NCBI GenBank assembly: GCA_031287585.1
Contig: JAITST010000087.1
Span: forward strand, 1 to 22,895
Direction of reading: 5' to 3'
Origin: Planctomycetaceae bacterium
Lineage (GTDB): Bacteria > Planctomycetota > Planctomycetia > Pirellulales > Thermoguttaceae
DNA: 22,895 nt
Part shown: in pieces, positions 1 through 8,312 of the stretch
Layout of the letters: each line of letters begins with the position of its first letter
Numbering within the stretch: the stretch's first letter is position 1
Position numbers and translations under genes: made by a program
The notes under the pieces: model-generated
The model's input: the letters and a program-made list of their open reading frames with translations, nothing else
Told to the model about the DNA's origin: nothing
The model's database searches: none

Positions 1-489
1 GTTAGCGGCATTCGTTATCACCGATTGCAGTTCTTCGGGAAAACATTGCAAATCGTCATCAGTCAGATGAACGACGATTCCGCGACACGGTTTGTACGCC
101 AGATAGAATCGGATTAGACGGAATATCTCACGCTGCGTTAAGTCGTGAGCGTTACCGAATCCGGTAATTAAAATTGGTGCGTCGGCATCGTCGATAATCA
201 GGTGGTCTGACAACCGCAGCCACGCCATTGCCTTCGACACAAACGGCACGCGTCCGCCGAAATTTGAGTTAGAACGCGGTCTTCCAAAAGTTCTACCGGT
301 TTCCAAAATTTCAAGCAGCGACTCGGTAAAACCGCCAGCATCGCACCGCGAGCAATCAATCGAAATACCCGACCATTCGCCGCCGCGCGGCGGATTCGGC
401 GACACGACAAGCGTTATCTGCTCGTGTATGTTTGTTACCGAATAGTCATCACAAAAAACGTCATAAGATTCTGCTGTTAAACAACTCAT
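1..489 (-). CDS. Unrecognised protein, N-terminal part (runs off left edge)
   Basis: Reading leftward from an ATG at 489, 163 codons are open without a stop up to the window edge. A GGAG ribosome-binding site lies about 10 bases upstream, which supports this start. The protein begins MSCLTAESYDVFCDDYSV and has no signal peptide or obvious membrane segment. It contains two close cysteines (IDCSRCDAGG, near residues 45-52), and later a run with alternating hydrophobic and acidic residues (DHLIIDDADAPILITGFG, near 99-116) that looks like a globular alpha/beta fold. I do not recognise the family. It is divergent from the flagellar operon, and the 306-base gap between them carries the operon promoter. 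Codon use resembles the neighbours. A shorter antisense-frame reading of the same strand (198-410) is a shadow of this gene. Confidence 0.8.
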   Translation of the reverse strand, partial: MSCLTAESYDVFCDDYSVTNIHEQITLVVSPNPPRGGEWSGISIDCSRCDAGGFTESLLEILETGRTFGRPRSNSNFGGRVPFVSKAMAWLRLSDHLIIDDADAPILITGFGNAHDLTQREIFRLIRFYLAYKPCRGIVVHLTDDDLQCFPEELQSVITNAAN

Positions 490-709
490 AATTTTGATTC
501 TCCATAAAATAAACAACCGTTATCCGTTACGGTTTAAGCCGCAATTTTTTACCTGTATTGATGTCACAATACGCAATGCGACGGTAGTGTACAATATTTT
601 TGAATTTTAGGAAATAGCAATTTTCGAGATTTTAAGCCGTTACAGTAAAATCTCCCGCCGTTTCACCCAAATAACCTATACGCTCTACTTTCAATCAAAA
701 ATTTTGCTA

Positions 710-738
710 TTGGCAAAAATTGATTCTTTCGTTACTAT
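710..738 (+). promoter_or_regulatory. Sigma70-type promoter of the flagellar operon
   Basis: TTGGCA (710-715), 17-base spacer, TACTAT (733-738), about 57 bases before the flgC start. An imperfect dyad (AATCAAAAATTTTGC / GCAAAAATTGATT) overlaps the -35 box and could be an operator; that is inference. No sigma54 or sigma28 consensus was seen here. The rest of the 490-795 gap shows nothing I can name. Confidence 0.55.
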
Positions 739-795
739 TCTTTTCTGTAAACAACTTTGTGCAGGTTTTTATAGTTATTTTTTTGAGGTGAAACT

Positions 796-1206
796 ATGTT
801 GAAAATTATGGATATTAGTTCCAGCGGTTTGGTTGCTCAGCGGCTTCGTATGCAGGCGATTGCCAGTAACCTTGCTAACATCACTACTACCCGTAACGAG
901 TTTGGTGAGTTAGAACCTTACAAGCCGCGATTTACTGTGTTTCAGGTTGAAAACGCTATCGGACCTAACGGTTCCGCCGGTGTGGTTGTGCCGGAGATTG
1001 GTATTGATGAAGACTTGCCGCCGGTTCGCAAGTATGCGCCTACACATCCCGACCGCGACGAACAAGGTTTTATAAACCTGCCTCAGATAAATATGATGAC
1101 TGAATTCACAGACGCTATCGAATCAGGACGTTCGTATGAAGCGAATCTCGGTGCGATGGAAGTTACAAAGTCGATGGCAAACCAGACGTTGAGAATTATT
1201 TCGTAG
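796..1206 (+). CDS. flgC: Flagellar basal-body rod protein FlgC
   Basis: FlgC forms part of the proximal rod that crosses the periplasm between MS ring and distal rod. The 136-residue length is normal for the family. The N-terminus has the rod/hook signature (SSSGLVAQRLRMQAIASNLA, residues 8-27, followed by NITTT), and the C-terminus has the matching amphipathic helix ending in EVTKSMANQTLRIIS, both of which pair in the rod. A GAGGTG site at 785-790 supports ATG 796. It is the first gene of the operon. In most bacteria flgB comes directly before flgC, but here the upstream neighbour is a divergent unrelated gene, so flgB must lie elsewhere or be missing. Confidence 0.95.
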   Translation: MLKIMDISSSGLVAQRLRMQAIASNLANITTTRNEFGELEPYKPRFTVFQVENAIGPNGSAGVVVPEIGIDEDLPPVRKYAPTHPDRDEQGFINLPQINMMTEFTDAIESGRSYEANLGAMEVTKSMANQTLRIIS

Positions 1207-1223
1207 CGGAGAATTTTTTTATT

Positions 1224-1628
1224 ATGAATTCAATAACAGGATTAAGCAGCGGTATAGGCGGCGGTTTTAACGGTTTGAACCGTATTGACAAAGTCCAACC
1301 TATGCAGACGCTTTACGGTAACATCAACAAAATTGGCGGTCTTGAACATCGTCCTGATGTTTCGCTGCTCCACATCGACGGACCGTTACCGCCGGAGCAA
1401 ACGAAAAAAATTCCGTTCAATGATTTGTTACTCGGCTCGATACACGAAGTTAATATGATGCAGCAGAACGCGGATTTCGCGGTTGAGAAACTGATGACCG
1501 GCGGTGAAATTGGTACCGCTGAAGTTCTGACAGCGTTACAGAAGGCAGATATTGCGTTTAAGATGATGATGCAGGTTCGGAATAAATTAGTCGGGGCGTG
1601 GCAGGAAATACAGGGCATTAGAGTTTAG
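1224..1628 (+). CDS. fliE: Flagellar hook-basal body complex protein FliE
   Basis: FliE joins the MS ring and export gate to the rod. The protein has 134 residues, slightly longer than usual because of a glycine-rich N-terminus (GLSSGIGGGFNGLN). The C-terminal half carries the FliE pattern: FNDLLLGSIHEVNMMQQNAD, then the AEVLTALQKADIAFKMMMQVRNKL helix broken here into its key parts, ending in AWQEIQGIRV. The gene starts 17 bases after flgC, which fits the usual flgC-fliE pairing. A weak GGAG lies upstream of the start. The stop is followed directly by a strong hairpin repeat before fliF. Confidence 0.93.
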   Translation: MNSITGLSSGIGGGFNGLNRIDKVQPMQTLYGNINKIGGLEHRPDVSLLHIDGPLPPEQTKKIPFNDLLLGSIHEVNMMQQNADFAVEKLMTGGEIGTAEVLTALQKADIAFKMMMQVRNKLVGAWQEIQGIRV

Positions 1629-1630
1629 CG

Positions 1631-1683
1631 GATTTTAGATTTATGATTTTAGATTGTTTTTACAAAATCATAAATCTAAAATC
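1631..1683. repeat. Fold-back intergenic repeat, copy 1 (20-bp perfect arms)
   Basis: GATTTTAGATTTATGATTTT at 1631-1650 is exactly inverted at 1664-1683, with a 13-base loop. The same arm sequence recurs in the fliG-fliH gap (5471-5541). It is A+T-rich with no T-run terminator behind it, so it is more likely a dispersed repeat or mRNA processing/stability hairpin than a terminator. Confidence 0.85.
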
Positions 1684-1717
1684 AAAAACATAGTTTAATC
1701 AACAAACGGCAAGTTAT

Positions 1718-3499
1718 ATGAATTACATAAACAATCTCCTCACTCAGGTTAAAGACCTTTTTAGCGGGATGACTCCCGGCAGCCGAATTGTTTCGGGGCT
1801 TTTGCTTACCGTTATTCTTGCTGCACTCGCTATACTTGCGTCTGGCATTGGCGGATTCAGTACCGGTACGAGTACGGCTGAGGTAATGCTGTACGATGGT
1901 TACTCGTTCATCGGCGCGGAACAGCGTGCCGCCGAAACAGCGTTTGCCGCCAAAGGTCTCAAAAATTATGACTTCAAATCCGGTCGCTTGTACGTTCCGT
2001 CGAGACGTAAGTTCGACTACATCGCTTGTCTCGCCGAAGCGGGCGTTATCAAAGAAAGCGATGTAGAGATAAACGCACTCATCAGCAGCATCACACCAAT
2101 CGACTCAACTCTAACAACTAACAGTAAAATATTCTTTCGCGCCCAGCAGCGTCTCGGCGATACGTTCAAACGTTTTACCGGAATCGAAGACGCGAAAGTC
2201 GAATCGTTCGAGCGTATTGACCGTTTACCGGGCAGGTTCGACAAAACTAAAATTCGTACTGCGGCTGTTACCATCTGGCCTACAAGCACCGAACCAATTC
2301 CCGATAAGACAATTTCCGCAATAACCGCTTTGGTCAAACGCGGTCTCGGAATCACTGATGTCAAAGACATAACAATCATCAATGGACATACCGGCGAGGG
2401 CTCCGCAGGAACGGAAGACGATTTACGGGGCGGACGAAAAACTCTCGCGGGTGAAATCCGTAACTATACCGAACAATGGGAAGAAAAAATCCAAAAATCT
2501 ATTGGTCATATTCCGGGTGTTCGTGTTCAGGTAGGCGTTGATGTTGAGCCGGTTGAACAGAGTACAAGTTTACTCGTCGAACACAAGCCGCCATCCAGTG
2601 CTGTCCACGAACGAGTGCAAACGAGCAACTTTGAACGTACTGATGAAAAACGTAGTGGTCGTCCGGGTTATGTCGCACAAGCAAACACGCCGCTCAATCT
2701 TGACCAAGCACGCGGGATAACGTCAACCGGTAAGCAGAAAGAAGAGACGAGTAACGAAGAACGTACCAACGCGCTGCAAGGTGTGGAACGTAACGTTGTC
2801 GATGCGCCGTTCTCGTTAAAATCTGTAACCGCGTCGATTAGTGTTCCGCAAAGTTATTTCCGTACCGTTTGGTTGCTGCGTCAACAAAATTCACCGCAGC
2901 AACCGGCTGCGGCGACTGCTGGCGGTGCTGGTACAACCGGCGGCGGTACTGATACGCCAGTGTCGAACGAACCGACTGCCGCGCAACTTGAATTGATTAA
3001 GTCAGAAGTTATCAACAACATAAAACTTAGCGTTGCGAATTTGTTGAAATCATGTAGAAAAGCGGACGACCTCGACCCGACGCAGGGTGTTGAGGTTGTT
3101 CCTTATGACGACATTCCGCACGAGCGACCGGGTTTGCCGTCGTTGACGGAGGAGATAACGATGTTTTTGGTAGAGAACTGGGAAACGATAGCGTTGTTGT
3201 CATTGGTTTTCTGCGGGCTAGCGGTGCTGTGGACGGTTAGTCAACCGCCGAAGCAGCGGAACGTTGTCATTTACGAAGCCCCCGAAATTCCGCAGGAGCA
3301 ACTCGAAGCGCGTTACGCGCCGACGAAGGCGGAAGAGGAGGAAGAACTCGAGCGGCAACGTTCGTTGAATCCGTTCGACAAGTCGTTAGTTTCGTTGCAG
3401 GAAGAGGTAGCGGATATGGTATCGGAAGACCCGGAAGCGGCAGCGGCTGTAATAAAGCAGTGGATTGGAATCGGAACGGCGGTACCGGCAGAGAAGTAG
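1718..3499 (+). CDS. fliF: Flagellar MS-ring protein FliF
   Basis: FliF builds the membrane MS ring on which the rotor and export gate sit. The 593-residue protein has an N-terminal membrane helix (about residues 23-45), the ring-building motif region (EQRAAETAFAAKGLKNYDF and the domain to about residue 230), a long variable periplasmic stretch with a glycine/alanine-rich linker (AATAGGAGTTGGG) and a second membrane helix (about 488-512). The cytoplasmic tail has a charged segment and ends in DPEAAAAVIKQWIG, which matches the FliG-binding tail of FliF proteins (compare the VALVIRQW pattern in enteric FliF). The tail is repeated in the next gene. It follows fliE by 89 bases that contain a hairpin repeat. 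Confidence 0.95.
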   Translation: MNYINNLLTQVKDLFSGMTPGSRIVSGLLLTVILAALAILASGIGGFSTGTSTAEVMLYDGYSFIGAEQRAAETAFAAKGLKNYDFKSGRLYVPSRRKFDYIACLAEAGVIKESDVEINALISSITPIDSTLTTNSKIFFRAQQRLGDTFKRFTGIEDAKVESFERIDRLPGRFDKTKIRTAAVTIWPTSTEPIPDKTISAITALVKRGLGITDVKDITIINGHTGEGSAGTEDDLRGGRKTLAGEIRNYTEQWEEKIQKSIGHIPGVRVQVGVDVEPVEQSTSLLVEHKPPSSAVHERVQTSNFERTDEKRSGRPGYVAQANTPLNLDQARGITSTGKQKEETSNEERTNALQGVERNVVDAPFSLKSVTASISVPQSYFRTVWLLRQQNSPQQPAAATAGGAGTTGGGTDTPVSNEPTAAQLELIKSEVINNIKLSVANLLKSCRKADDLDPTQGVEVVPYDDIPHERPGLPSLTEEITMFLVENWETIALLSLVFCGLAVLWTVSQPPKQRNVVIYEAPEIPQEQLEARYAPTKAEEEEELERQRSLNPFDKSLVSLQEEVADMVSEDPEAAAAVIKQWIGIGTAVPAEK

Positions 3500-3570
3500 A
3501 ATCGTTGATAAGTATGAATACAGAACACGATTAACGATTGCGTTAGCATTATAATAATTCACAACTATCA

Positions 3571-4353
3571 ATGGCAGATAAAAAGAAAAAAATACAAAAA
3601 CCTGTCGTCACAGAGAAGATGGCACAGACTGTTTGCGAAGTTGCGGGATTACCGCCGGAGCAGATTGCGTTGTTGCTGGATTCGTTGTCGAAGATAGGAC
3701 GCGCGAAGTCGATTATCCGTCAGAGCGGCGGAACGTTGTTTCGCGGGCGGCAGCGTAAAGTTCCGATTGATAAGGCGATTATCGAGACGATTAAAAAAGC
3801 CAACGAGCGTCACGAACGTATTCAGGCGATTCGCGAAAAATTTCGTTTGGCACAGACAGAAGACCGGCAGCAACAACAAACAATACAACCGGAAACAAAC
3901 ATTTATCCGCGGCGTGTTTCACCGATGGATATTAGCCGTTCGCTTGATAACGCGCGTATGATACTCGCTGACCGTGATAGCAGAATGGTCATAACGCCGC
4001 AGTCGATTCGCGCGGAAGTGATACTGCGGGCGATTGAACGGGTGAAGAGTACGGAAGTGATACGTATAGCGGAGAAAATCGCGTTACGGCAGGCAAAGAC
4101 TATCGCGGGTAAAACCGAGAAGGACGTGATGGAGGCAAAGGAGGCGATGCTTGAAAAGAAACGTCTGGATGACGCACAACGGGCATTGGAAGAGATTGAG
4201 AAAAAACGAACACTGGAAGGTTTTGGCGGTGATTTACATACATTAGTTGACGAAGCGGCTGAAGTTGTAGATGCAAACCTCGAAGCGTCGGCAAAAATTT
4301 TGACGCAGTGGATTGGAGCGGAACCGGTAAAGAATGATGCGAAACAACAATAA
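3571..4353 (+). CDS. Unnamed flagellar protein with a FliF-type FliG-binding tail
   Basis: The protein has 260 residues, no signal peptide and no membrane helix, so it should be cytoplasmic. It opens with a lysine-rich segment (MADKKKKIQKP) and a short helical region (VAGLPPEQIALLLDSLSKIG). The middle is very basic, with a Q-rich linker near residue 105, and a long charged helix around residues 150-215 is probably a coiled coil. The last part reads LVDEAAEVVD, then LEASAKILTQWIG. Ungapped against the FliF tail (LQEEVADMVS ... PEAAAAVIKQWIG) about 12 of 30 positions are identical, including QWIG. This tail is the FliG-binding motif of FliF, so I infer that the protein docks on FliG. Its place between fliF and fliG agrees. 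I know of no named family for the rest of it. Confidence 0.85.
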   Translation: MADKKKKIQKPVVTEKMAQTVCEVAGLPPEQIALLLDSLSKIGRAKSIIRQSGGTLFRGRQRKVPIDKAIIETIKKANERHERIQAIREKFRLAQTEDRQQQQTIQPETNIYPRRVSPMDISRSLDNARMILADRDSRMVITPQSIRAEVILRAIERVKSTEVIRIAEKIALRQAKTIAGKTEKDVMEAKEAMLEKKRLDDAQRALEEIEKKRTLEGFGGDLHTLVDEAAEVVDANLEASAKILTQWIGAEPVKNDAKQQ

Positions 4354-4376
4354 ATTGTATATTTTAGGAGCAATAA

Positions 4377-5441
4377 ATGCAGGATGGAATTAAGAAAGCG
4401 GCAACGTTTCTTAGCGGACTTGACGCTAAAACGATTGACGTGCTAATCCAGCGTTTCGACACGGAAACAGCGGCGGCGGTTCGTAAGGAATTGCTCGCGA
4501 TGAAGTCCGTTTCGCCAAACGAGCAGGAAAAGATAACGGCAGAGTTTGTTCGTTCGCGAGACCGCCGTGTGCCGGTTACTAATGTTGGTAGTAATTCTGG
4601 TAACGCTGCGGACAGTGTTGTTATGAATAACAAAGTCGATACGCTCCAATTGAGCGCGGCAGGTCGTAACGCCGCGAAAAATGTTATTATGCCGCAGTTA
4701 CAACAGCCGCCGCAAATTAAGAACGCGAATGTATCAACAACTGTAAACGCTGTACCGTGTACAGTTTGTAATGCGGTAAATCCCGACAACGAGAGCGGTC
4801 ATTTTCAGTTCCTTGCCGACACGTCCGCTGAACAACTTTCCGCGTTGTTGATGACGGAACGTCCGTCGATTATTGCGTTGGTTTTGGTTCACGTTTCGCC
4901 GGAAGTCGCGGCGGAGACGATTGCGGCATTGCCTTCGGCGTTGCAGATTGAGGTTGTTAGATGTATGGATTCACTTGAAGATACCGACGAAAATATATTG
5001 AGCGAGATAGAGACAGCGATTAAGAAACGGAAAGACGAAATGAAGCCGCGGCGGAAAATCGGTGCGGCGGCAATACGTAAAATACTCAATGCCGCCGACA
5101 CTAACACACGAAAGAATTTGATGACATACCTAGAAACGGCACCGTCAGGTTCACGCCGCCGCGAGTATTTTCACTTTGAAGACCTCGAACTGATGAACGA
5201 CGAAGATTTAGCGATTCTATTCGCGTCGGTTGACCGCAGAATCGGAATGATTTCGTTACTCGGTGCTGAACCGAAGTTTATAAACCGTATCGTTGGACGA
5301 TACACGCCGGCGATACAGCGTTCCTTAAAACATCAACTAGACGCATTGCAGCCGATTCGTTCGGAAGACATAATCGAAGCGCGGAAGGTAGTTATGGACG
5401 AAGTCGCAAGGTTGGCTAATCGGAAAACGGAGTTGGTGTAG
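4377..5441 (+). CDS. fliG: Flagellar motor switch protein FliG (divergent)
   Basis: FliG links the MS ring to FliM and receives torque from the stator. AGGAG at 4366-4370 supports the start. In the 354 residues I see a shortened N domain (about 1-62, AATFLSGLDAKTIDVLIQRF up to EKITAEFVRSRD), then an N/Q-rich linker (about 65-138). The middle domain has ERPS at 161-164 where EHPQ is usual, and the C domain starts near HFEDLELMNDEDL (about 266). The armadillo and torque parts are recognisable (LLGAEP; PIRSEDIIEARKVV), but against enteric FliG, recalled from memory, the residues equivalent to K264, R281, D288 and D289 become L, A, H and Q; R297 is kept. The call rests on domain order and position between fliF and fliH. 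Confidence 0.88.
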   Translation: MQDGIKKAATFLSGLDAKTIDVLIQRFDTETAAAVRKELLAMKSVSPNEQEKITAEFVRSRDRRVPVTNVGSNSGNAADSVVMNNKVDTLQLSAAGRNAAKNVIMPQLQQPPQIKNANVSTTVNAVPCTVCNAVNPDNESGHFQFLADTSAEQLSALLMTERPSIIALVLVHVSPEVAAETIAALPSALQIEVVRCMDSLEDTDENILSEIETAIKKRKDEMKPRRKIGAAAIRKILNAADTNTRKNLMTYLETAPSGSRRREYFHFEDLELMNDEDLAILFASVDRRIGMISLLGAEPKFINRIVGRYTPAIQRSLKHQLDALQPIRSEDIIEARKVVMDEVARLANRKTELV

Positions 5442-5470
5442 TAATGTTTCACCACGAAGAAAGGAAAATA

Positions 5471-5541
5471 ATTTTAGATTTATGATTTTAGATTTGGGAT
5501 TTTGTGTATTAAAACAAAATCTAAAATCATAAATCTAAAAT
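5471..5541. repeat. Fold-back intergenic repeat, copy 2 (25-bp perfect arms)
   Basis: The arm at 5471-5495 (beginning ATTTTAGATTTATGATTTT) is exactly inverted at 5517-5541, with a 21-base loop. It shares its core with the hairpin at 1631-1683. A partial, unpaired remnant (ATTTTAGATTT) also occurs after fliI near 7777. It fills much of the 155-base fliG-fliH gap. Confidence 0.85.
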
Positions 5542-5596
5542 CTAAAATTATTACAACTGTGTATTAAATCAACACGGTAATTTAGATATTATTGAA

Positions 5597-6430
5597 ATGG
5601 AAAACACAAACGTTTATCGTCCTGTGCCGTTCAACTTTATTGACCTTGAAACGCAGGCAAACGATTACTTGTCGAAGGTACGCGACGAGGCGTTGACGAT
5701 TGCGCAGGCGGCTCGCGAGGAAGTTGCGAAGTTACGTGAGACCGCGAAACGTGAATTGCTCGAAGTACAAAGCGAGAAAAGCAGAGTTGCCCAAGCGAAA
5801 GCAGAACTTGACCATCGCTTGGCAACCGAAAACGCAACGCTCAACGAAACACGTAAGCGAGTTGAAGAGGAAGCGAAAACGCGAGGTTATGAAGACGGTT
5901 ACAAAGCAGGTTTCGCGGAAGGGAAACGGAACGGTTACAAAGACGGCGAGTTGCAAGCCACTATTGACTATGACGAGAAGATAAAACTTGAAGCGTCAAT
6001 GCAACTCGGTGCGCGGTTGGAGACGTTGATGCCGGCGGTAGCGGCGGCGGTTGAGAAAATCCAGACGGCGCAACAATCGTTTCTCGCGGACTGGGAACAT
6101 GTCGCGATTAACGTTGCGGCAAAGATGGCATCAAAGGCGATTATGCGTGATTTGCCGAGTATGAACGACATACCGATTGACTTATTACGTGAAGCGTTGG
6201 AACTCGGTGTCGGCTCGTCGGTATTACGAATCAAGATGAATCCTGACGACCTCGACACGTTACGTCCGCAAGTGAATATGCTAACCGAATCGCTCGGCAG
6301 TGCGACAGTCGCCGAAATAATAGCCGACGGCAGAATCTCGCCCGGCGGCTGCGTTGTCGAAACGTCGCTCGGAGTAATTGACCAAGAGATTGAATCACGT
6401 TTGGAACGGATACTGGCGGAGTTAGTGTAG
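5597..6430 (+). CDS. fliH: Flagellar export ATPase regulator FliH
   Basis: FliH forms a dimeric stalk that binds the ATPase FliI and ties it to the C ring and export gate. The 277 residues show a long charged coiled coil (about 15-100), then the FliH glycine repeat (GYEDGYKAGFAEGKRNGYKDG pattern, GxxxG spaced, about residues 101-121), and a C-terminal domain like the peripheral stalk of F-type ATPases (about 140-277, with ELGVGSSVLRIKMNPDDL and the ending GRISPGGCVVETSLGVIDQE). That ending is characteristic of the FliH/HrpE/V-ATPase E family. It lies 155 bases behind fliG, across a hairpin repeat, and 51 bases before fliI. Confidence 0.93.
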   Translation: MENTNVYRPVPFNFIDLETQANDYLSKVRDEALTIAQAAREEVAKLRETAKRELLEVQSEKSRVAQAKAELDHRLATENATLNETRKRVEEEAKTRGYEDGYKAGFAEGKRNGYKDGELQATIDYDEKIKLEASMQLGARLETLMPAVAAAVEKIQTAQQSFLADWEHVAINVAAKMASKAIMRDLPSMNDIPIDLLREALELGVGSSVLRIKMNPDDLDTLRPQVNMLTESLGSATVAEIIADGRISPGGCVVETSLGVIDQEIESRLERILAELV

Positions 6431-6481
6431 CGGTTTTATTTTGGATTTTTAACAGTCGGCTCGCGGCATACAAAAACAAAT

Positions 6482-7774
6482 ATGAAGATAGAAACACAAA
6501 TTGACGCGATAATGCCTGCCTGTATAACCGGCAGCGTTGTTCAAACCGACGGTATGAAAATTACGGCGGCTGGTTTTCCCGCGCCTGTCGGCGCGATTGC
6601 GGCGATTGAGCGAATGGGCAACGACATACTGCGGGCGGAGGTTGTCGGTTTCAAAGACAACGCGACATTGTTATATCCGTTCGGCGACATATCCGGTGTG
6701 CGGCGCGGCAACAAGGTTCGGATGTTGCGTACTGTTCCCTGGATTCGTGTTGGTAACGAACTACTCGGTCGTGTCATTGACGCGGAAGGAAACGTCATCG
6801 ACGACGGTTTGCAACCGTTACTGACTGACCGTGTCGTTTGTCACAACAACGCCCCCGACCCGTGCAGCCGCCCGCGAATCAACGATGTTCTCTCGACAGG
6901 AGTACGTTCGATAGACGGAATGTTCACGTGCGGCAAAGGGCAGCGGCTCGGTATTTTCGCAGGCAGCGGTGTCGGGAAAAGTGTCACGCTCGGTATGATG
7001 GCACGTTACACGAACGCGGATATAATAGTAATCGGTTTGATAGGCGAACGCGGGCGCGAGGTGAACGACTTCATCGAACGCGACCTCGGTAAAGAGGGCT
7101 TGGCGAAGAGCGTTGTTGTAGTTTCGACATCGAACGATCCCGCGATTTTACGTGTACGCGCACCAATGACAACACTCGCTATCGCGGAATATTTTCGCGA
7201 CCAGGGTAAGGACGTTTTGTTGTTGATGGACTCGCTAACACGTTTCGCGCTCGCACAGAAGGAAATCGGATTGGCAGCGGGTGAGCCGCCGACGACACGC
7301 GGTTTACCGCCGTCTGTATTTGCGATGTTACCGCGATTGGTTGAACGGGCGGGACGTTCGGAACGTGGAAGTATAACGGCGTTCTTCACGGTGTTGGTAG
7401 AGGGCGACGATATGAACGACCCGATTGGCGATACGGTTCGCGGTTTACTGGACGGGCATATATGGTTGTCAAGAAAGTTGAGTACAGGCGGACATTATCC
7501 GGCGATTGACCCGATTGAAAGTATAAGCCGTTTGATGCCGGACATTTGCGGGACTGACCACTTGAAAGCGTCACGTGAAGTGCGCCGCCTGCTCTCGATT
7601 TATCGTGAGAATGAAGACCTGATTTCAATCGGAGCATACAGAAAAGGCAACAATCCAGACATAGACCGGGCAATACAAATGAGACCGTCAATAATGCAAT
7701 ACTTGCAACAACCGATAGAAGAACACGCGTTATTCGACGAGACGGTGAAAAGAATGTGTGAGTTAGTAGCGTAA
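6482..7774 (+). CDS. fliI: Flagellum-specific ATPase FliI
   Basis: FliI is the hexameric ATPase of the flagellar type III export apparatus. The 430-residue length fits. Visible motifs are Walker A GSGVGKS (161-167), GLIGERGREVNDFIERDL in the middle, Walker B VLLLMDSLTRFA (about 245-256), and the conserved AAGEPPTTRGLPPSVFAMLP block, all typical of the FliI/YscN family rather than F1 beta. The N-terminal beta-barrel domain (1-about 95) is present. No clear Shine-Dalgarno site is seen before ATG 6482, but upstream of it there is no better start. It sits in the usual fliH-fliI-fliJ order. Confidence 0.97.
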   Translation: MKIETQIDAIMPACITGSVVQTDGMKITAAGFPAPVGAIAAIERMGNDILRAEVVGFKDNATLLYPFGDISGVRRGNKVRMLRTVPWIRVGNELLGRVIDAEGNVIDDGLQPLLTDRVVCHNNAPDPCSRPRINDVLSTGVRSIDGMFTCGKGQRLGIFAGSGVGKSVTLGMMARYTNADIIVIGLIGERGREVNDFIERDLGKEGLAKSVVVVSTSNDPAILRVRAPMTTLAIAEYFRDQGKDVLLLMDSLTRFALAQKEIGLAAGEPPTTRGLPPSVFAMLPRLVERAGRSERGSITAFFTVLVEGDDMNDPIGDTVRGLLDGHIWLSRKLSTGGHYPAIDPIESISRLMPDICGTDHLKASREVRRLLSIYRENEDLISIGAYRKGNNPDIDRAIQMRPSIMQYLQQPIEEHALFDETVKRMCELVA

Positions 7775-7844
7775 AATTTTAGATTTGTTTGTAGAATCAA
7801 AAATTGAAAGTTAAATAATTTTCAAACAATTATCCTTCCCCATT

Positions 7845-8312
7845 ATGTCTCACTTCAAATTTCGTTTTGAAACACTGCTCCACTTACGTGAGAACGCGCT
7901 CAACTGGCAGCGTGCGGAATTCGCGAAAGCACTTGAAGCGTTGACGATACTCGAAGACACGTTGAAGAAAACGCAGGAAGAAATAGCGGCGGCAACGATT
8001 AACGGACGCGAGATGATGCAAAGCGGTAAGATTGATATACAGTATTTGTTGGGATTACGCCGTCACGAGTCGTACTTGCAAGGTGTCGTCGGACAGACGA
8101 AAATGCAAATAGAATCGGTTAGTGAGGAAGTAGAAAAACGTAGGCAGGCGGTTATGGAAGCGAACCGTAAAAAGAAGGCACTCGAAATGCTCAAAGAGAA
8201 ACAACAAAGCCGTGCGGCTGCGGACGAACAGCGTGCGGAGATGAAACAAATGGACGAAACCGCGTCGATACGAACGGCGAGAAATATGATGGAGGCACTC
8301 AACGATGCTTGA
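7845..8312 (+). CDS. fliJ: Flagellar export chaperone/central stalk FliJ
   Basis: FliJ is a coiled-coil protein that inserts into the FliI ring and couples it to the export gate. The 155-residue protein starts MSHFKFRFETLLHLRENALN, the usual F(R/K)F-x-LL-x-LR opening of FliJ, and is a charged helix for nearly its whole length (typical heptads in EEVEKRRQAVMEANRKKKAL). The sequence alone gives weak family evidence, but size, opening motif and place directly after fliI make the call safe. Its last 8 bases overlap the next gene, suggesting translational coupling. Confidence 0.9.
   Translation: MSHFKFRFETLLHLRENALNWQRAEFAKALEALTILEDTLKKTQEEIAAATINGREMMQSGKIDIQYLLGLRRHESYLQGVVGQTKMQIESVSEEVEKRRQAVMEANRKKKALEMLKEKQQSRAAADEQRAEMKQMDETASIRTARNMMEALNDA

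Noticed and set aside
198..410. 70-residue open frame on the minus strand
   Set aside because: It is an alternative frame inside the longer edge-truncated gene that starts at 489 with a ribosome-binding site.
3501..3540. AATCGT...ACGATT dyad in the gap after fliF
   Set aside because: Six-base arms 28 bases apart are expected by chance in A+T-rich DNA.
3903..4373. 156-residue minus-strand frame rich in serine and alanine
   Set aside because: Shadow of the FliF-tail gene; this codon pattern often leaves the opposite strand open in this genome.
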